Assembly: GCF_021655115.1 (NCBI RefSeq)
Contig: NZ_PPXY01000062.1
Span: forward strand, 1-32,507
Origin: Clostridium sp. Cult3
Lineage (GTDB): Bacteria > Bacillota > Clostridia > Tissierellales > Tepidimicrobiaceae
Direction: 5' to 3'
Length of the DNA stretch: 32,507 nucleotides
The position numbers and the translations under genes are program-made. Under the pieces are notes generated by a model, which ran no database searches, was not told the origin of the DNA, and was given only the letters and a program-made list of their open reading frames with translations. This document shows, piece by piece, positions 8,320 through 17,389 of the stretch (position 1 is its first letter; every line of letters begins with the position of its first letter).

Positions 8320-8348
8320 AATATACAATATTAATAAAAATATTTCAA
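8320..8348 (-). promoter_or_regulatory. Promoter of the argS transcript
   Basis: Minus-strand -35 TTGAAA (8343-8348), 17 bp, and -10 TATATT (8320-8325). It begins 5 bp after the mutS2 stop, so argS has its own promoter although mutS2 read-through would also enter the T-box. Confidence 0.65.
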
Positions 8349-8352
8349 GGAG

Positions 8353-10731
8353 CTATTTTAACTCTATAACCGTAACACCATCACCACCTTCACCATATTT
8401 ACCTATTCTTGAGGATTTTATATGTCTATGACCTTTTAAATATGAATTAACTCCGCTACGTAACACTCCAGTACCCTTACCATGGATAATATAGGCTTCC
8501 TTAAGACCTGCTATATACACATCATCTATATATTTGTCTAAATCAAGTAAAGCTTCATCTAAATTTTTGCCTCTTAAATCAATTTCATTTTGTACATTTG
8601 CTGATTTTGTTCTTATTATATTTTTTGTGCTTATCTGTCCCTTATCTAATTCCTCTTCTTCTGCTCTTCTTAAAGTTGAAATATGGACATTTACCTTCAT
8701 AATCCCCACTTGTACAAGTACATTTCCATTTTCATCTGGTAATTCCAATACACTGCCTTTTTGATTTAAGGATAATACCTCTACTGTTTCACCTACTTTC
8801 AGGTTCTTAGGCGGTTCCTTAGATTTTACATTCAGTACATCGTCGGATATAGACTTTTCCACATCGTCCAATTTCGATCTCAATCTTTCTTGAGATTCAT
8901 GAATTTTCTTATTCTTATCCTTTTCTATTTCATGGGAAATCTGCCTAAGTTCAGATACTATACTATCCGACTCTTCCTTAGCGATTCTAAGTATACTCCT
9001 TGCTTCTTCTTTTGCTTTTAATATGATCCTTTCTCTGGATTTTTGAGTTTTTTCCTTTTCTTGATCTAACTGTTCCTTAAGTTTTTCAACCTCATGTCTT
9101 AATTTTTCCGCTTCAAATCGGTTTTCCTCTATTATTTTCCTATCCTTATCTATAGCTTGTAATACATCTTCAAACTCTACATTTTCTTTGGAAACTAAGG
9201 TTCTAGCATAATCTATTATATAGTCCTGTAGTCCTAATCTTTTGGAAATCTCAAAAGCATTAGATTTTCCTGGTACACCAATTAGCAATCTATAGGTAGG
9301 TCTTAGTGAATCCACATCAAATTCTACCGAAGCATTCTTGACTCTTTCGGTTGTTAATGCATAGACCTTTAATTGACTATAGTGAGTCGTAGCTATGGTC
9401 CTTATATTTCTTTCTAAAAGATGGTCTAGTATAGACATAGCCAAAGCTGCCCCTTCGGTAGGATCTGTACCAGCTCCTAATTCATCAAACAATACTAAAC
9501 TATTGTACTCAACATTTTCCAATATATTGACTATATTAGTCATATGAGATGAGAAAGTACTTAAGCTCTGCTCTATACTCTGTTCATCACCTATATCTGC
9601 AAATATTTGATCGAACACCCCTATTTCCGAATCAAAATCTGCTGGAATATGAAGGCCAGCTTGGGCCATTAAAGTCAATAACCCCACGGTTTTTAAAGTT
9701 ACTGTTTTACCACCAGTATTGGGTCCAGTAATGACCAATGTGTTAAAATCATTACCAATATATATATCAATAGGAACTACCTCTTTAACCTTTAATAGGG
9801 GATGTCTTCCCTGTTTAATATTAATATAGCCTTTCTCATTAAGATTTGGTTCAGTCCCTTTCATATCTAAAGCCAATTTACCTTTGGCAAATATGAAGTC
9901 TAATCTTTGCAATATATTTTGATTGTTTCTAATAGTCTCCCCTTCTTTTGCTACCAAACTAGATAGTTCTCTTAATATCCTCTCTATTTCTTCTCTTTCT
10001 TTTATCTCTAGTTCTCTTAATTCATTGTTTAGTTCCACTACTGCCATAGGTTCAATAAACAGTGTAGCACCACTGGATGATTGATCGTGCACGATACCAG
10101 GAAAGTAACTTTTGTTCTCCTGTTTTATTGGTACTACATACCTACCTTCCCTTACGGTAACTATACTATCTTGAAGGTATTTCTTATATTTTGAAGAACT
10201 AGTAATAGAATTTAGCTTATCTCTAATAGAATCATTTTTACTTATTATCTGTCTGCGAATATTTCTAAGGGTTGGGCTGGCATTATCGGATATTTCATTT
10301 TCCCCAACAATAGCATTATTTATCTTATCTTCAATTTCTTTAAAGGTTCTTAGATCATCTATTAATCCTTGAACTATTGGATAGTCTAGAGCACTTTGAT
10401 CCTTTATCCCTTTCATATACCTCTTTAAGCTCCTAGTTACCCTTAGTGAATCTGAAACCTTAAGTAAAGAACTAGGACCTAATACCCCACCAATTTCAGC
10501 CATTTTCAATTCATGGGAAATATCATAAATACCATATAGTGGAGGAGTCCCCTTTTTAATTAATAAGCCTAAAGCCTCTTTCGTCTCCCTTTGCAGATAT
10601 TTAACTTCTTTAATATCAGTTGAAGCTTTAATAGCTTTAGCCATTTCTTTACCTAATTGTGATTCAGCTTTTTGTACAAGCATTTCTACGATTTTATCAT
10701 ATTCTAACACTTTGTAAGTTTTATTATCCAT
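8353..10731 (-). CDS. mutS2: MutS2 family ATPase with Smr endonuclease domain
   Basis: MutS2 of Gram-positive bacteria acts on collided ribosomes (ribosome splitting/rescue) and was earlier linked to suppression of recombination. The 792-residue length is typical. Visible parts are the MutS core/clamp helices (1-320), Walker A GPNTGGKT (336-343), Walker B followed by DELGAGTDPTEGAAL, the long coiled coil (about 520-630), a KOW-like barrel (about 645-690) and a C-terminal Smr domain (718-792) with DLRGKNLDEAL and HGKGTGVLR. No mismatch-recognition domain is present, as expected for MutS2. ATG at 10731 with GAGGTGATC. It follows the U32 gene by 15 bp and completes the zapA-U32-mutS2 run. Confidence 0.96.
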   Translation of the reverse strand: MDNKTYKVLEYDKIVEMLVQKAESQLGKEMAKAIKASTDIKEVKYLQRETKEALGLLIKKGTPPLYGIYDISHELKMAEIGGVLGPSSLLKVSDSLRVTRSLKRYMKGIKDQSALDYPIVQGLIDDLRTFKEIEDKINNAIVGENEISDNASPTLRNIRRQIISKNDSIRDKLNSITSSSKYKKYLQDSIVTVREGRYVVPIKQENKSYFPGIVHDQSSSGATLFIEPMAVVELNNELRELEIKEREEIERILRELSSLVAKEGETIRNNQNILQRLDFIFAKGKLALDMKGTEPNLNEKGYINIKQGRHPLLKVKEVVPIDIYIGNDFNTLVITGPNTGGKTVTLKTVGLLTLMAQAGLHIPADFDSEIGVFDQIFADIGDEQSIEQSLSTFSSHMTNIVNILENVEYNSLVLFDELGAGTDPTEGAALAMSILDHLLERNIRTIATTHYSQLKVYALTTERVKNASVEFDVDSLRPTYRLLIGVPGKSNAFEISKRLGLQDYIIDYARTLVSKENVEFEDVLQAIDKDRKIIEENRFEAEKLRHEVEKLKEQLDQEKEKTQKSRERIILKAKEEARSILRIAKEESDSIVSELRQISHEIEKDKNKKIHESQERLRSKLDDVEKSISDDVLNVKSKEPPKNLKVGETVEVLSLNQKGSVLELPDENGNVLVQVGIMKVNVHISTLRRAEEEELDKGQISTKNIIRTKSANVQNEIDLRGKNLDEALLDLDKYIDDVYIAGLKEAYIIHGKGTGVLRSGVNSYLKGHRHIKSSRIGKYGEGGDGVTVIELK

Positions 10732-10746
10732 CTGATCACCTCAATC

Positions 10747-13170
10747 CTATATAACCCCTCTGTAATAATGGCCTCGGGTTATATGGTTCTTGTTCCTATA
10801 ATCATTAATATATTTGTCAACTACATCCTTTGATATAGTTTTGTTAGCATAATCATAGTATATCTCTTGAATTTCCCTTATATTTTCCTCTTCAAAGGTA
10901 AAATCCAATCTTATCATATCTATATCATTGTCATATACCTGATGTATATTATCTAATATCATCAGTGGAACAGAATTGTAGATTGTAGTAGTTCCTTTCC
11001 TTCTTTCCATATAGAAATCAATATTCTTTCTATCCCTAATACCGTATCCTTGACTGTAAGGACAAGTATTGCAATTCCCATCATCTTGACAGTTTTTAAC
11101 CAAAGCCATGGGGCAATGTTTTGTAATCATAAGAGGTAAATAACCGTATCCAATAGTTTCATATATGATAGAATCCATTTTCACTATTTTCTTTATCTGG
11201 TTCATATTTAATTCAGGGGACAATGTAATCCCTTTAACCCCAAAATCCTTTAAAAGTTCAACAGTGTAACTATTAAAAGGATTTAATCCAGTTTCCCCGT
11301 GAATCTCAATATCGAAATTATCTTTTACAAACTGCAATGTACCTATATTGGCTACGGAAATGCCGTCTATTATATTGACTATAGGTGATATTTTATCCTC
11401 TAGAACCTCTAAATCCTTTCTATAAAGGATTCTATCCGTCAATAGATAAACTTCCTTCCCTTGAGATTTAACCTTTGATATAGTCTCTTCTAAACTATCA
11501 TCAAATCCAATATAAAGCCTATCTAACTTATTTAAATTTAATTGCTCAAATTGTTCTTTGTTCCTCACACTTACGGATATTCTGTTTTTAATTTGAAAAC
11601 TTCTATTCTCAAGTATAAAATATTTGTCGATTGTTCTACCATAGTCCATATTTGATATTGGTATACGCTTGTTAAAGTCTTTTCGCATATTATCCAATAT
11701 CTCTATAGCATCACGCCTTAATTTATTTATATCCCTTACCGCCATAAAAGCATTTTCATCTAATTCAATCTGTATATCGTCCAAATAATACACTGTATCA
11801 TTTAACTTGGATAATTGGTCTATTACTTTTTGTTCTGTCAAAGCTACTTTTTTAGCTATTTCAACTGGATTATTAGATTGAACTTTTATCCTCTTGTCTT
11901 TATATATAAGAGTTAAGCTAGCTAATTCATCTATGGATATATTAACTTCCATACGAATGGGATATTTAATATTATCCCCTTCATAGGATTCTCTTGCTAA
12001 CCTTAGTAGCTCAGCACTAGAGGTCTTATATACTTTAGAACCTACAGGTATATGTGGCATATTTTCAATGATTATTACCTTACCAGCCTCTCCATTAAAG
12101 TCCACTAACTTCCCAACATAATTCCCTTTAGAGGTCTCAAGTTCAATACCATCCCCTTTTTTTATTTTATCCATTAGTTTTATATAAACATCCTTTCCGA
12201 CCACCTGAACAACCTCGCCTATAAAAACGCCCCTGTTGTCCGGTCTCTCATAGGATATGGCTTCTCTACCAAAATCCCCCAACATATATCCTTTGGTAAA
12301 TCCTCTGTTAAATATTTGAGTTATGTTTTTTTTATCTTTCTCAGTAATAGAATCCCTTCCTATATCCAAAGCATTTCTATAGTTTTTTACTATTGTAGCT
12401 ACATATTCAGCCCTTTTCATTCTGCCTTCAATTTTTAACGAAATTATTCCACTGTCTATAATATCATCAATATAATCCAATGTGTTCAAATCTCTTGGAC
12501 TAAGAAGATGTTTTTCTTTCCATCGATCAAAAACTATCGTTCCCTTTGAATAGTCCACAAAGCTATAGGCCATCCTGCAAGGTTGGGCGCATTTACCTCT
12601 ATTGCCACTTCTTCCCCCCAACATACTGCTCATTAAACATTGTCCCGAATAGCATACACATAACGCTCCATGAATAAATCCCTCTAATTCAATATCTGAA
12701 TTAGCATGTATATATTTTATTTCATCTATAGGTGTCTCCCTAGCTAAAACCACCCGGTCAAAGCCAACTTTATTCAAAAAAATAGCTCCTGGTAAGTTAT
12801 TTACAGTCATCTGAGTACTTCCATGTAATTCAAAATCAGGAAATACCCTTCTGACCAAGTAGGCAAGACCTAAATCCTGTACAATAAGCCCATCAATATC
12901 TATTTCATATAGGTATTTAATATAGTCTAAGGTATCCTTCATTTCTCCATCATCAATTAATATATTTACCGTAACATATATCTTTACACCTCTTAGATGT
13001 GCATACTCTACAGCTTGTTTTAATTCATCATCATCAAAATTATTGGCATATTGTCTTGCACTAAACATCTTCCCCCCTAGATAAACGGCATTAGCGCCGT
13101 TCTGAACAGCAGCATACAGGGATTCCATACTACCCACAGGAGCTAATAATTCTATATTTTCATTTACCAC
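10747..13170 (-). CDS. U32 family peptidase-like protein (two-part, DUF3656 type)
   Basis: An 807-residue protein. The N-terminal half is a U32 domain starting ELLAPVGSMESLYAAVQNGA, with the hallmark Cys cluster C171, C173, C178 and then C194, C198 in RSGNRGKCAQPCR. The C-terminal half repeats a related barrel with HCPMALVKNC and CNTCPYSQG. U32 proteins once called collagenases include RlhA and TrhP, which hydroxylate RNA using prephenate-derived chemistry, and members binding [4Fe-4S]; an RNA-modifying role is an inference here. The start is GTG at 13170, with GGAGGAAG lying inside the end of zapA, 4 bp from its stop; no in-frame ATG is near. Context with zapA and mutS2 is common in Clostridia. 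Confidence 0.9.
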   Translation of the reverse strand: MVNENIELLAPVGSMESLYAAVQNGANAVYLGGKMFSARQYANNFDDDELKQAVEYAHLRGVKIYVTVNILIDDGEMKDTLDYIKYLYEIDIDGLIVQDLGLAYLVRRVFPDFELHGSTQMTVNNLPGAIFLNKVGFDRVVLARETPIDEIKYIHANSDIELEGFIHGALCVCYSGQCLMSSMLGGRSGNRGKCAQPCRMAYSFVDYSKGTIVFDRWKEKHLLSPRDLNTLDYIDDIIDSGIISLKIEGRMKRAEYVATIVKNYRNALDIGRDSITEKDKKNITQIFNRGFTKGYMLGDFGREAISYERPDNRGVFIGEVVQVVGKDVYIKLMDKIKKGDGIELETSKGNYVGKLVDFNGEAGKVIIIENMPHIPVGSKVYKTSSAELLRLARESYEGDNIKYPIRMEVNISIDELASLTLIYKDKRIKVQSNNPVEIAKKVALTEQKVIDQLSKLNDTVYYLDDIQIELDENAFMAVRDINKLRRDAIEILDNMRKDFNKRIPISNMDYGRTIDKYFILENRSFQIKNRISVSVRNKEQFEQLNLNKLDRLYIGFDDSLEETISKVKSQGKEVYLLTDRILYRKDLEVLEDKISPIVNIIDGISVANIGTLQFVKDNFDIEIHGETGLNPFNSYTVELLKDFGVKGITLSPELNMNQIKKIVKMDSIIYETIGYGYLPLMITKHCPMALVKNCQDDGNCNTCPYSQGYGIRDRKNIDFYMERRKGTTTIYNSVPLMILDNIHQVYDNDIDMIRLDFTFEEENIREIQEIYYDYANKTISKDVVDKYINDYRNKNHITRGHYYRGVI

Positions 13171-13174
13171 TTAA

Positions 13175-13744
13175 TTATACTTCCTCCTTGCTAAATATAT
13201 TTGTTTCACTTTCATAGGTTTTTAAGGCTTCTTCCAATTCCTTTTTAATCTCTATTAGTTCAATTTGATTGTCGAATATTTTGTCTTGAAGTTTTTTAAT
13301 CATCTTTTGACTTTCTTGAAGTTCCTTTTCTTTTAACGTTAATGCTTGATTTTGTTGTTCAACATTTCTACTTAGATTCTCATTTTCCCTATTAATTATC
13401 AATAAATCGTCCTTATAAGTATTACAGCTGTTTTCTAACTTTTCTATCTTTATTTTAGCTTCTTCCAATTGTTTCACAAGGGTATCATATTGTTCCATAG
13501 GGGCTCTGGCCTCATTTTTTAAACTATTTAACTCTTTTTTTGTCTTATACAATTCATCAGTGATATTTAATGCTGCTAAGGTTGCTGCCATAGAAGCACT
13601 TAATTTGTCATTTTTGCTCGACATCTCCTTGATTTTTTCATCTACAAAAGCAGCTAAACCACGTATATATTCTCCTGAACCATCCCCTATTACTGTAAAG
13701 TTACGACCATCTATAAGGACGTCTATTTTATTTTTTCCCGTCAT
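13175..13744 (-). CDS. zapA: Cell division protein ZapA with extended coiled coil
   Basis: ZapA binds FtsZ and cross-links protofilaments at the division ring. The N-terminal 90 residues fit the family: a short strand pair (KIDVLIDGRNFTVIGDGSGEY), then IRGLAAFVDEKIKEM and the helix MAATLAALNITDELYK. The remaining 100 residues are a Lys/Glu-rich coiled coil, making the protein 189 residues against roughly 85-110 for the classical form; longer versions are known in Clostridia. ATG at 13744 after GGGAGAGGG. It is first in the zapA-U32-mutS2 unit. Confidence 0.88.
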   Translation of the reverse strand: MTGKNKIDVLIDGRNFTVIGDGSGEYIRGLAAFVDEKIKEMSSKNDKLSASMAATLAALNITDELYKTKKELNSLKNEARAPMEQYDTLVKQLEEAKIKIEKLENSCNTYKDDLLIINRENENLSRNVEQQNQALTLKEKELQESQKMIKKLQDKIFDNQIELIEIKKELEEALKTYESETNIFSKEEV

Positions 13745-13766
13745 AACTTACCCTCTCCCTTTTTTT

Positions 13767-13795
13767 ATTATATTACTTATAATATTCTCCATAAT
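13767..13795 (-). promoter_or_regulatory. Possible promoter of zapA-U32-mutS2
   Basis: A good minus-strand -10 TATAAT (13767-13772) lies about 22 bp before the zapA ATG. The -35 candidate at 17 bp (ATTATG) is poor. A start here would leave a very short leader. Confidence 0.3.
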
Positions 13796-13819
13796 TCTTC
13801 ATTTTCCTTCATTTTTTTG

Positions 13820-13846
13820 TAAAAAGGAGTAGAAAAATCTACTCCT
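13820..13846 (-). terminator. Intrinsic terminator of pheS-pheT
   Basis: Read on the minus strand, a 9-bp hairpin (AGGAGTAGA / TCTACTCCT, loop TTTT) is followed by TTTTT. It overlaps the last bases of the pheT stop codon. Confidence 0.85.
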
Positions 13847-16238
13847 ATCTTCTAAGCTTCGCATCAAATTTATTTTCCAAATCCATTATTATATTATCTT
13901 GTATTCTATTTACTTCATCGTCTACTAAAGTTCTTTCATAGGACCTATATGTTATTGAAAAAGCAATACTCTTTTTTCCTTTTATTATTTGATCCCCTTC
14001 ATAAATATCGAATAGCTCAACAGCTTCGATTAGATTTTCACTGTTTTGCCAAATAATCTTCTCTAAATCTCCAACTAAAACATCCTTGTCGACAACAACT
14101 GCAATATCTCTCATAATAGCAGGATACTTAGGCAATGGTTTATATTTTCTATCAAGAACTGCCTCTTTAACTAATTTATCAAAATCTAAATAAGCCATAT
14201 AGATCCTCTGATCTATATCGAAGTTTTCCATCACATCTACAAATATTTCCCCTACAACACCTATATTTTCTCCTTTGTAGATTACCTTTGCAGTTCTATT
14301 AGGATGGAAGGTTGGATTGTTTTCTTCCCGTGAAAATTCTATATCGTTAATTCCTAATCTATCAAAAAGTATTTCTAATACTTCCTTAATATCATAAAAA
14401 TCTCCACAACCATACATACCAATAGATAGCATCTTTTTCTCAATAGGCAATTTTTTAACTGGGAGATCTCTCGGTATAAATATATTCCCAATCTCATAGA
14501 CAAAACATTTCTTTACTCCGTAATTATAATTCCTACTTAACAAGGTTAACATATTGGGAACTAAAGTAGTTCTCATTACGCTATAGTCTTCTCCCAGAGG
14601 ATTCATTATCCTTATATAGTCTCTCAAAGAACTATCAGTTTCTACTTTCATCTTATCATATACCTTTGGACTGCCAAAGGAATACGTTAATACTTCATTA
14701 AGCCCTAAGCCTTGTAATATCGACTTAGCCTTGTTTTCAACTATCTTTTCGTAGGGTCTTTCCCCTCTGGTCAATACCCCCACTAAAGGCTTTGTCTCTA
14801 TATTATGAAATCCATACAACCTTCCTACTTCCTCAATTAAATCTACTTCACTGTTTATATCCAATCTAAAGGAAGGTACCTCAACTATTATTCTATTGTC
14901 CTTTAAAGAGACTATCAATTCCAACCTTTCAAGGTAATGCTTCATTTTATCAGTAGATAAATCGGTTCCAAGAAGTCTATTAACCTTTTCAGGTCTTAAC
15001 TCAATAATCTTTTGTTCAATAGGATTATTAAAAACATCTATATTGCCCTCTATAACAGTACCAGCACCAGTTTCCTCAATTAGCTGACAAACTCTTTCCG
15101 CTGCTACCTTACATAAGTTTGGATCTATCCCCTTTTCAAAACGTGCAGAAGCTTCAGTCCTCAATCCTAAACCCTTAGAGGTTAAACGAATGGACTTACT
15201 ATTGAAATTTGCTGATTCCAATAGTACGGTAGTTGTTTCATCTGTAACTTCAGTATCCATCCCCCCCATTACACCTGCAATTCCAATAGCCTCCTTCTCA
15301 TCAGCTATTACAAGATTTGAAGATGAAAGGGTTCTTTCAACTCCATCGATAGTCTTTAGTTTTTCACTCTCTTTTGCTGATCTTACGAAAATCTTACTCC
15401 CCTCTAATTTATCCATATCGAAAGCATGAAGAGGTTGACCGTATTCCAGCATTACATAATTGGTAATATCTACAATATTGTTTATAGGCCTTACACCAGC
15501 TTCCATCAGCCTAAGTTGAAGCCATAATGGGGACTCTGCAATCTTCACATCCTTAATAATCCTAGCATAATATCTGTTACAAAGTTTGTCATCTACTTCT
15601 ATAGATTCTAAATAATCATCTATATTTTCCACCTCTTGTGAAACTTTAACGCTAGGCAACTCAAGCTTTTTATCAAAGGTAGCTGCTACTTCCCTCGCCA
15701 TACCAATGATACTCAAGCAATCAGGCCTATTAGGGGTTATCTCCAATTCAATTACTTCCCCTTTTAAATTTAAAACATCATTAATATCAGTACCTAATTC
15801 GTAATCTCCACTCAAAACAAATATTCCATCTCTTTGATATTTTGGTATAACATTGTCACTAAAACCCAACTCCCTTAAGGAGCATAACATACCATAGGAA
15901 TCTACTCCCCTAAGTTTTGATTTCTTTATGTAATTACCATCTGAAAGCCTTGCCCCCACTAGAGCTACTGGTACATAATCCCCTTCTTTTAGATTCGTAG
16001 CCCCAGTCACTATCTGTAGAGTTTCTTCTCCTACATCTATATTGGTAATAACTAATTTATCTGCATTAGGATGTTTTTTTATTTTTAATACTTTACCTAC
16101 TACTACATTATTAATGCCTTTATCTAAAGAGATGATTGACTCCACATGAGAACCAGACAAGGTAAGTTTATCTGCCAATGTCCTAGAGCCATCATCTATG
16201 CTTACATAATCTTTAAGCCATTTCACTGGTAATAGCAT
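13845..16238 (-). CDS. pheT: Phenylalanine--tRNA ligase beta subunit
   Basis: The beta chain of the heterotetrameric (alpha2-beta2) phenylalanyl-tRNA synthetase. The 797 residues show the family order: a tRNA-binding (EMAP-like) domain at about 40-150 (VVVGKVLKIKKHPNADKL), the B3/B4 editing domain (about 210-385), B5 (about 405-475), the catalytic-like core, and a C-terminal FDX-ACB domain beginning near KPLPKYPAIMRDIAVVVD that binds the anticodon. The start is the ATG at 16238, with GAGGAGG at 6 nt; an in-frame TTG 15 bp upstream lacks a site. It follows pheS by 20 bp and ends in an intrinsic terminator. Confidence 0.97.
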   Translation of the reverse strand: MLLPVKWLKDYVSIDDGSRTLADKLTLSGSHVESIISLDKGINNVVVGKVLKIKKHPNADKLVITNIDVGEETLQIVTGATNLKEGDYVPVALVGARLSDGNYIKKSKLRGVDSYGMLCSLRELGFSDNVIPKYQRDGIFVLSGDYELGTDINDVLNLKGEVIELEITPNRPDCLSIIGMAREVAATFDKKLELPSVKVSQEVENIDDYLESIEVDDKLCNRYYARIIKDVKIAESPLWLQLRLMEAGVRPINNIVDITNYVMLEYGQPLHAFDMDKLEGSKIFVRSAKESEKLKTIDGVERTLSSSNLVIADEKEAIGIAGVMGGMDTEVTDETTTVLLESANFNSKSIRLTSKGLGLRTEASARFEKGIDPNLCKVAAERVCQLIEETGAGTVIEGNIDVFNNPIEQKIIELRPEKVNRLLGTDLSTDKMKHYLERLELIVSLKDNRIIVEVPSFRLDINSEVDLIEEVGRLYGFHNIETKPLVGVLTRGERPYEKIVENKAKSILQGLGLNEVLTYSFGSPKVYDKMKVETDSSLRDYIRIMNPLGEDYSVMRTTLVPNMLTLLSRNYNYGVKKCFVYEIGNIFIPRDLPVKKLPIEKKMLSIGMYGCGDFYDIKEVLEILFDRLGINDIEFSREENNPTFHPNRTAKVIYKGENIGVVGEIFVDVMENFDIDQRIYMAYLDFDKLVKEAVLDRKYKPLPKYPAIMRDIAVVVDKDVLVGDLEKIIWQNSENLIEAVELFDIYEGDQIIKGKKSIAFSITYRSYERTLVDDEVNRIQDNIIMDLENKFDAKLRR

Positions 16239-16258
16239 TTTATTCCTCCTCAAGTTGT

Positions 16259-17281
16259 TTAAAATTGTTCTAAAAATCTATTGTCATTTTCAAATAATAG
16301 TCGTATATCATCTATTCCATACTTTACCATGGTTATCCTGTCTATCCCCATACCAAAGGCGAAACCGCTATATTTATCTGGATCTATCCCGCAGTTTGCT
16401 AATACCTTTGGATGTACCATGCCACAGCCTAAAAGTTCCATACTCCATCCCGTTCCATTACATACCGAGCATCCTTTTCCTTTACAGTCAAAGCAAGACA
16501 CATCCACTTCCGCACTAGGCTCTGTAAATGGGAAATAATGAGGTCTAAATCTAGTCTTCATATCTTTTCCAAACAATTCCTTTATGAATATGTCGATAGT
16601 ATGCATTAGATTAGCCATAGTAATATTTTCATCTACAACCAATCCTTCTAGCTGATGAAACATAGGCGAATGGGTATCATCCACATCATCAAACCTAAAG
16701 GTTCTTCCTGCAGATACTATCCTTAGTGGTGGTTCCATCTCCTTCATTGCGCGTATTTGTACTGGAGATGTATGGGTTCTAAGTAAAATATCCTCCGTTA
16801 TATAGAAGGTGTCTGTTAAATCTCTAGAGGGATGATTTTCTGGTGAGTTCAATGCATCAAAATTATTCTCGACGGTTTCAATTTCTGGCCCTTCTATCAC
16901 GCTAAAGCCCATGCTTATAAACAAATCTTCCAACTCCTCTATAGTAGCTACAAGAGGATGCCGATGACCTAAATTTCTTTTCCTTTTAGATATACTGATA
17001 TCAATTTTTTCCCTTTCAATCCTTTCGGCTTTTAATTCCTCTTTTATCCTCTCCTTAGCTAGGGAAAGTTCTTCATCTATCTCTCCTCTAATCTCATTGG
17101 CTAATTGGCCAATAACAGGTCTTTCTTCTTTAGATAGTTTTCCCATTTCCCTAAGAAGTAATGTTAGCTCACCTTTTTTGCCTAAATACTTTATTCTAAT
17201 ATTTTCAAGTTTATCTAAATTGTCCATAGATTTTACACTATTTAAAGCTTCTTCCCTAATACTCTTTAACTGTTCTTTCAT
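16259..17281 (-). CDS. pheS: Phenylalanine--tRNA ligase alpha subunit
   Basis: The catalytic alpha chain of class II phenylalanyl-tRNA synthetase, 340 residues, the usual length. The N-terminal 85 residues form the tRNA-binding coiled coil. The catalytic domain carries GPEIETVENNFDALN, LLRTHTSPVQIRAM (motif 2 region), FRFDDVDDTHSPMFHQLEG and, at the end, GFAFGMGIDRITMVKYGI (motif 3). A Cys cluster, C-x2-C-x4-C-x2-C (CFDCKGKGCSVC), is as in many Firmicute PheS proteins. ATG at 17281 with AAAGGAG at 7 nt; upstream in-frame starts to 17329 have no site and lie in the leader. It is co-transcribed with pheT. Confidence 0.97.
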   Translation of the reverse strand: MKEQLKSIREEALNSVKSMDNLDKLENIRIKYLGKKGELTLLLREMGKLSKEERPVIGQLANEIRGEIDEELSLAKERIKEELKAERIEREKIDISISKRKRNLGHRHPLVATIEELEDLFISMGFSVIEGPEIETVENNFDALNSPENHPSRDLTDTFYITEDILLRTHTSPVQIRAMKEMEPPLRIVSAGRTFRFDDVDDTHSPMFHQLEGLVVDENITMANLMHTIDIFIKELFGKDMKTRFRPHYFPFTEPSAEVDVSCFDCKGKGCSVCNGTGWSMELLGCGMVHPKVLANCGIDPDKYSGFAFGMGIDRITMVKYGIDDIRLLFENDNRFLEQF

Positions 17282-17300
17282 CACAAGGCTCCTTTCTGAT

Positions 17301-17342
17301 AAAAAACAAGACCTAAACCTTAAAGACACAGGTAAAAAGGTC
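17301..17342 (-). terminator. Terminator-like hairpin in the pheS leader
   Basis: Read on the minus strand, GACCT pairs with AGGTC and, inside it, ACCT pairs with AGGT around a 9-base loop; TTGTTTTTT follows. It lies between the putative pheS promoter and the pheS start, and also 48 bp after the trmH stop. It could be the terminator of the ktrB-ktrA-trmH unit, an attenuator of pheST, or both. No T-box core is present. Confidence 0.5.
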
Positions 17343-17357
17343 CAAACTATTTAATAA

Positions 17358-17386
17358 ATTATACCACCTATATGTTTAAAACACAA
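17358..17386 (-). promoter_or_regulatory. Promoter of pheS-pheT
   Basis: Minus-strand -35 TTGTGT (17381-17386), 17 bp, and -10 TATAAT (17358-17363), with TGG just before the -10 (extended -10 pattern). Predicted leader length to the pheS ATG is about 70 nt. Confidence 0.6.
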
Positions 17387-17389
17387 GGT

